Shown here piece after piece: positions 60,258 to 64,000 of a stretch of DNA of 64,000 nucleotides. The DNA comes from Siphonodentalium dalli. Its lineage: Eukaryota; Mollusca; Scaphopoda; Gadilida; Siphonodentaliidae. Position 1 is the stretch's first letter; every line of letters starts with the position of its first letter. The stretch lies in contig CP136065.1 of assembly GCA_032622095.1 (NCBI GenBank), positions 117,779,195 through 117,843,194 of the forward strand, in the 5' to 3' direction. The position numbers and the translations under genes are program-made. Below the pieces are notes generated by a model that did not search any database, was not told the DNA's origin, and was given only the letters and a program-made list of their open reading frames with translations.

Positions 60258-60996
60258 TCATCCTCTATTTCCAATTCCTTTAATATGTCCTTCACACAGC
60301 CTCACATGGATTTTTGTGCCACTTTTCAAAAGTGCAATAATCTTGCCATCCAGTGTCCATGTATTTTGTACACTATCATGTGAATTTGCTGATTTCAACA
60401 GTTCCATATTCCGTCCAGTTAAGCTTTCGGCGATCGCACCATACAGGGTACAGTTCTTAAGTTCCCTTTTAGACATGAACAGTTCATGTTTGACATCATG
60501 TCTCATCAATTGCACTATGATTGCCCTGGGTTTCTTGTTGCCTCTATTTCGCTTACCAAGCCAGTGTGTTCGCCATATTTCATTGGGTTCTATTGGTAAT
60601 TTGAGGGCGTCGTGGAAGATGTCGAAGGCTATTTTGTTCTTATTTTCCTTTTCCTTTTCAGGCACTCCGTGAATTAGTAAGCAGTTCCTTCTGCTATACT
60701 GCTCTAGGTTATCAACCTCATCTTTTAGCTTCATGGTTATCTACCCTCAACTTACACACTTCATTTTCGAAGTCACTTAACCATTGTGTGATCGAACTTT
60801 CATTGGAACAATCTTCTACAGCTTTAGTAAATTCATCGTTCATCACAATGGCTTGGATCAGATTGGCTTTAGTTTTGTCATCCGATAGTATTTGGTTAAC
60901 TATTTTGTCTGCCAAATTCTCGACAAGTTTTTTTTAGGAGGGTGTCATCTTTCAGTAGAGTGTCTGTGAGAGTTATTTTTAGCTCATCCTCCTTCA
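60258..60996 (-). pseudogene. Decayed LINE ORF1 (L1-type RNA-binding protein)
   Basis: Minus strand, likely start ATG at 60996 (MKEDELKITLTDTLLKDD). A first frameshift lies in a run of A near 60935. The frame then reads LADKIVNQILSDDKTKANL to 60718, and a second frameshift at about 60735 leads into KLKDEVDNLEQYSRRN, then CLLIHGVPE. The last part (60258-60734) has the RRM-like order typical of L1-class ORF1: LEQYSRRN, IHGVPE, PRAIIVQLMRHDVKHE, KSGTKIHVR. The N-terminal part looks helical. The protein would coat the LINE RNA. The two frameshifts make it inactive. It could belong with the ORF2 type found at 39.9 kb, but nothing links them directly. Confidence 0.82.
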
Positions 60997-61264
60997 TTTC
61001 CTTAAGTGTTCATAGATTTATGTCTAGACATGTTGGTTCAGATATATATTATGTTATTTCTATGGATTCATGTCTCAATCCTTCCTATTATTCATTTATT
61101 TCAGTTTATTTAGCAATGTATTTTTCATAAACTATCAGAATATCTCCGAAATAACAATTTGTTTTCAAACATGAAATCCGGATTTACACCGAATGAGTAC
61201 TGTTTGACAACTTATAGACACATTTAGACGATCCATATGAAGTTTGGTGATGATCGGATCAGAG
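60997..61264. other. No gene seen
   Basis: Probably 5' untranslated sequence of the decayed LINE or plain non-coding DNA. Confidence 0.4.
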
Positions 61265-61490
61265 ATGTGGTCTGTAGGATGTGTCAAAGGATTTAGTGAT
61301 GCAAAGAGTAAAATCCAAGATGGCCACCAGCGGCCATGTTTTTTGGCCGAATGATCCTAAAATGACTCGTTCCCTTCTACATGTAAATGTCAACATTCAT
61401 GAAAAATTTTATGATGATCACACAAACAGTACGGCCAATGGATTTAATTTTGAAATCCAAGATGGCCACCATCGGCCATCTTTTCTGTTA
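61265..61490 (+). repeat. Satellite-unit fragment of the Helentron-like family
   Basis: Contains AAGAGTAAAATCCAAGATGG, GACTCGTTCCC and a second partial unit with TTTTGAAATCCAAGATGG. Both element ends are missing. Confidence 0.8.
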
Positions 61491-62457
61491 GTTTTTTCCC
61501 CGCATATTTGTTTAGATTGACACCAAGGTGGATCATGGGCATTGCTTTTTCACTCAGACTGTAAAAATACAAATCTACAGCTGTCGCACAGCCTTGATTT
61601 CGACAATTTTAGGGTAGGTCAGTCATTGGCCGAATAATGAAACATCTGGTGTCTGGTGACTCCGTGGTGAGTGGCGGGGTTAACACGTTGAGGGCCGGAA
61701 CCCTATAGTGTAACATTCCATGGCATAAATGCACTCGTAGTCGGCACTGAGCAATGCCATCTCATGGTGGTATTTTGGATGGGTGATGACTACGAGTTAT
61801 CTCGTATCCACACTTTACCAAGTGTTTCTCATGAGTACTTCATCAGATGATCATGTTCGATATTGTAAATAATAAACATGTGCTCATTTGACCTTTTGGA
61901 GTACACTGCTAGTTCTGGCTACAACATAACTCGTTGTCACAGCCAGGAAATATCGTATCCCACATTTCAGGTTTAGATGGGTGGCGCTGGGTGCCGACTA
62001 CGAGTTATCTCGTACCTAAATTTTGACATATACATGCTACTTTAAAATTGATGTCTACTATTCAAATACACAAACTAACTCGTTATTCTGGAGTACAGAA
62101 TGTTAGGGGCTTTTGTGGATCTTATCATAAAATACCAATTCAGATGGCACAATGGAGTTAGGGGCCAATGCATCAGTATAAGGCCTAACAAAAAAATATG
62201 TTTGTTTCCGCTAACGAGCTGAAAAAAATTAGGGTAGGTAGGTAGGCTTAACTCTTTTTTTTTTGGTTAACTTTTTTTGTTCTCAGTATCTTAAAAAATA
62301 ACTGTATAATACTTGTCAATAACCCGAACTATGCACTTCTAAGCCCCAATCATGTTAACCCAGATGACAGAGAAACTATAAACTCCAATTCAATCTTACA
62401 TATGCTTTAATATTTACATATATACTAGTCTATATACTAATATAGTCTTTGATAATC
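61491..62457. other. No gene; ~205-bp spaced repeat of GACTACGAGTTATCTCGTA
   Basis: GACTACGAGTTATCTCGTA occurs at 61788 and 61997, with GGATGGGTG and AACTCGTT-like phrases around each. TACGAGTTATCTCGTA is itself nearly palindromic. Confidence 0.5.
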
Positions 62458-62640
62458 CTAATATTTCCCATATGGTCTGGCGACAACTGGAGTCAGTCCA
62501 GCACCACTGCACTGTTCACATATTGGAGTGACCGTCTTGTACCGATCTCTTAATGATGGCTTCAGAACACCACCTTCTCCTCCACATTCAGTGAAGGATC
62601 TAGGTATTGTTTTTAGGACACCTGTTTTTGGGCAATGCAA
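62458..62640 (-). CDS. Candidate C-terminal exon, Cys/Gly-rich unknown protein
   Basis: The minus frame reads IPRSFTECGGEGGVLKPSL, then RDRYKTVTPICEQC, and ends ...VARPYGKY followed by TAG. An acceptor-like CCCAAAAACAG precedes GTGTCC near 62621. The C..CGGEGG and ICEQC pattern suggests a small metal-binding fold. I have a vague memory of similar C-termini in uncharacterised marine invertebrate proteins, possibly transposon-derived, but cannot name the family. The frame looks intact and protein-like. Confidence 0.4.
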   Translation of the reverse strand: MHCPKTGVLKTIPRSFTECGGEGGVLKPSLRDRYKTVTPICEQCSGAGLTPVVARPYGKY

Positions 62641-62844
62641 TGATATGCCAAAGGCATAACCTGAAGGCCTGAGCGGAGGAAGGTTTGGGAGGGGTGACCC
62701 CCCCCCCCCTGCTGATGGTGGGGGTTCTCACCCTGGAAAATTTGTGAAAATCCATTGCATTTAGAGCTAATCCAGGGCAGAGTCAGTACTTTGAATTTTA
62801 CTGAGAGGTCAATTTGATCAAGGTTCTCAATCATAACTTTGGGA

Positions 62845-63720
62845 AATATTTTATACCCCTTTTAAAAAAAAAAGGGGGATATACTGTTTTGCACCTCTCC
62901 GTCCGTGCGTCCATCCATACGTCCGTCTGATGTCTGTTCATGTCATAACTTGAACAGTAGTACTCGGATCTCAATGAAATTAGGTATGGATGTTCACTAC
63001 TATGAGGACATTAAATAGAGGGTTCCATCGTTTTGTTCGGATTTTCCATTCTAGAGTGTTTTATCTTTGTTTATCTGGAAATGTTGACATTTTGGTCTGT
63101 CTGGGGTCTGTTCATGTCGTAACTTCAACAGTTGTGCTGGGATCTCAATGAAAATTGGTATGGATGTTGACTACTATGAGGACATTAAAAAGAGGGTTCC
63201 ATCGTTTTGTTCGAATTTTCCATTCTAGACTTATACATCTTTGTTTATCTGGAAATATTGGCTTTTTGGTCGGTCTGGTGTCTGTTCATGTCGTAACTTC
63301 AACAGTTGTGCTGGGATCTCAATGAAATTTGGTACGGATGTTCACTACTATGAGGACATTCAATAGAGGGTTCCATTGTTCTGTTCCGCTTTTCCATTCT
63401 AGATTTATTCATCTTTGTTTTTCTGGAAATGTTGGCTGTTTGGTCCATCCGACGTCTGTTCTGAGGTCATAACTTGAACAGTAATGCTCAGATCTCAATG
63501 AAATTTTGTATGGATGTTCACCACAATGAGGACATTTAATGGCACATTCAACTGTTTTGTGTTGGTTTTTTGTTTTATAGTATTTCATCTTTGTTTACAT
63601 GAAAATGCTGATTTTTTGGGTCCATCTGTCTGAGAAAAGCAATCATAAGTTATAGATATGCCCACATCAGGCGGTATGCGCTAAGAGGGTATGCACCGGA
63701 CGACAGTCGATCTCTTGTTT
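62845..63720 (+). mobile_element. Tandem-unit element with exact 174-bp period
   Basis: Starts with the hairpin TATACCCCTTTT...AAAAGGGGGATATA (62849-62883) followed by CTCCGTCCGTGCGTCC. Four units begin at TGTTCATG (or TGTTCTGA) at 62935, 63109, 63283 and 63457, each 174 bp apart. Each has a CATAACTTGAACAG-type phrase and ATCTCAATGAAATT. It ends near GGTATGCGCTAAGAGGGTAT and GGACGACAG. Non-coding. Confidence 0.88.
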
Positions 63721-64000
63721 TATATGTATGGATTGGAAATGCTTATACGATATTGCCAGATATCTTTTGGTTCAATGGACTATGATTATCTTGCTTGAAA
63801 TGAGACTTACCATTATCACTCTAATTCATATAATAGGCTATTTTATAAAATTCAAGTGCGACACATACATAATATACTACATGTAGTACAGCAACAATGT
63901 CTATTAGTTAGTAATTACTATTTATAGTACTAATCTCTATGTTAATTTTTCATTTGGTATTATGATATCCCACCTGATAACGAGGTTGATTTGATCAAAT
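63721..64000. other. No gene seen at the right edge
   Basis: AT-rich non-coding sequence. Confidence 0.45.

Noticed and set aside
60226-60672. 148-codon plus-strand ORF
   Set aside because: Antisense shadow of the LINE ORF1 relic on the minus strand.

Overview
This is a eukaryotic, almost gene-free window from a marine invertebrate, most likely a mollusc (bivalve or gastropod) or a close lophotrochozoan. The reasons are its AT-rich, intron-like sequence, a tRNA-derived SINE with a (CAAT)n tail of molluscan type, tandem-core elements resembling the bivalve 'pearl'/Helentron-associated (HINE) class, and elements carrying runs of CGTC/GACG beside terminal hairpins. No prokaryotic genes, operons or CRISPR arrays are present. 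Family assignments rest on recognition only; no database search was made.

Host genes are sparse. The one confident protein-coding feature is a minus-strand internal exon (51129-51326) of the centrosomal/ciliary LisH protein CEP20 (FOPNL), with clean splice sites. Weaker candidates are a lysine-rich terminal exon (about 48707-48780, minus), a Cys/Gly-rich C-terminal exon (62458-62640, minus), two splice-flanked ORFs near 32.3-32.9 kb (plus) and an ORF at 12.7 kb (minus).

The rest is a dense landscape of repeats. (1) 0.5-5 kb and 14-16.2 kb: three copies of a MITE whose inverted ends are built from 16-bp tandem units (family A), and one copy of a ~1.2 kb TIR element (family B) whose second copy lies at 49.4-50.6 kb and carries the SINE. 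(2) 6.1-8.2 kb: a degenerate minisatellite that switches orientation; 9.5-11.2 kb: CpG-richer tandem repeats. (3) 17-23 kb: tandem-unit elements with hairpins, perfect palindromes and a TTAA MITE. (4) 25.3-28.3 kb: a Harbinger-like MITE and a Helentron-like satellite element with its own TTAA insertion. (5) 30-37.6 kb: four sequence-unrelated elements, mostly with ~160-180 bp tandem units and end hairpins. (6) 39.9-41.7 kb: a decayed L1/Tx1-type LINE ORF2. (7) 43.9-46.5 kb: a nest of palindromes. (8) 52.2-63.7 kb: a long ~161-bp satellite element, a 717-bp recent duplication, a hAT element with perfect 8-bp TSD, a decayed LINE ORF1 and another 174-bp-unit element.

The main themes are: (i) at least six unrelated families share one architecture (terminal hairpin, GACG-rich tract, ~150-180 bp units); (ii) transposons are nested with readable insertion order; (iii) two nearly identical local duplications (226 bp and 717 bp) are patched into older transposons from donors 2.3 and 4.4 kb away, which is not how a transposon moves.
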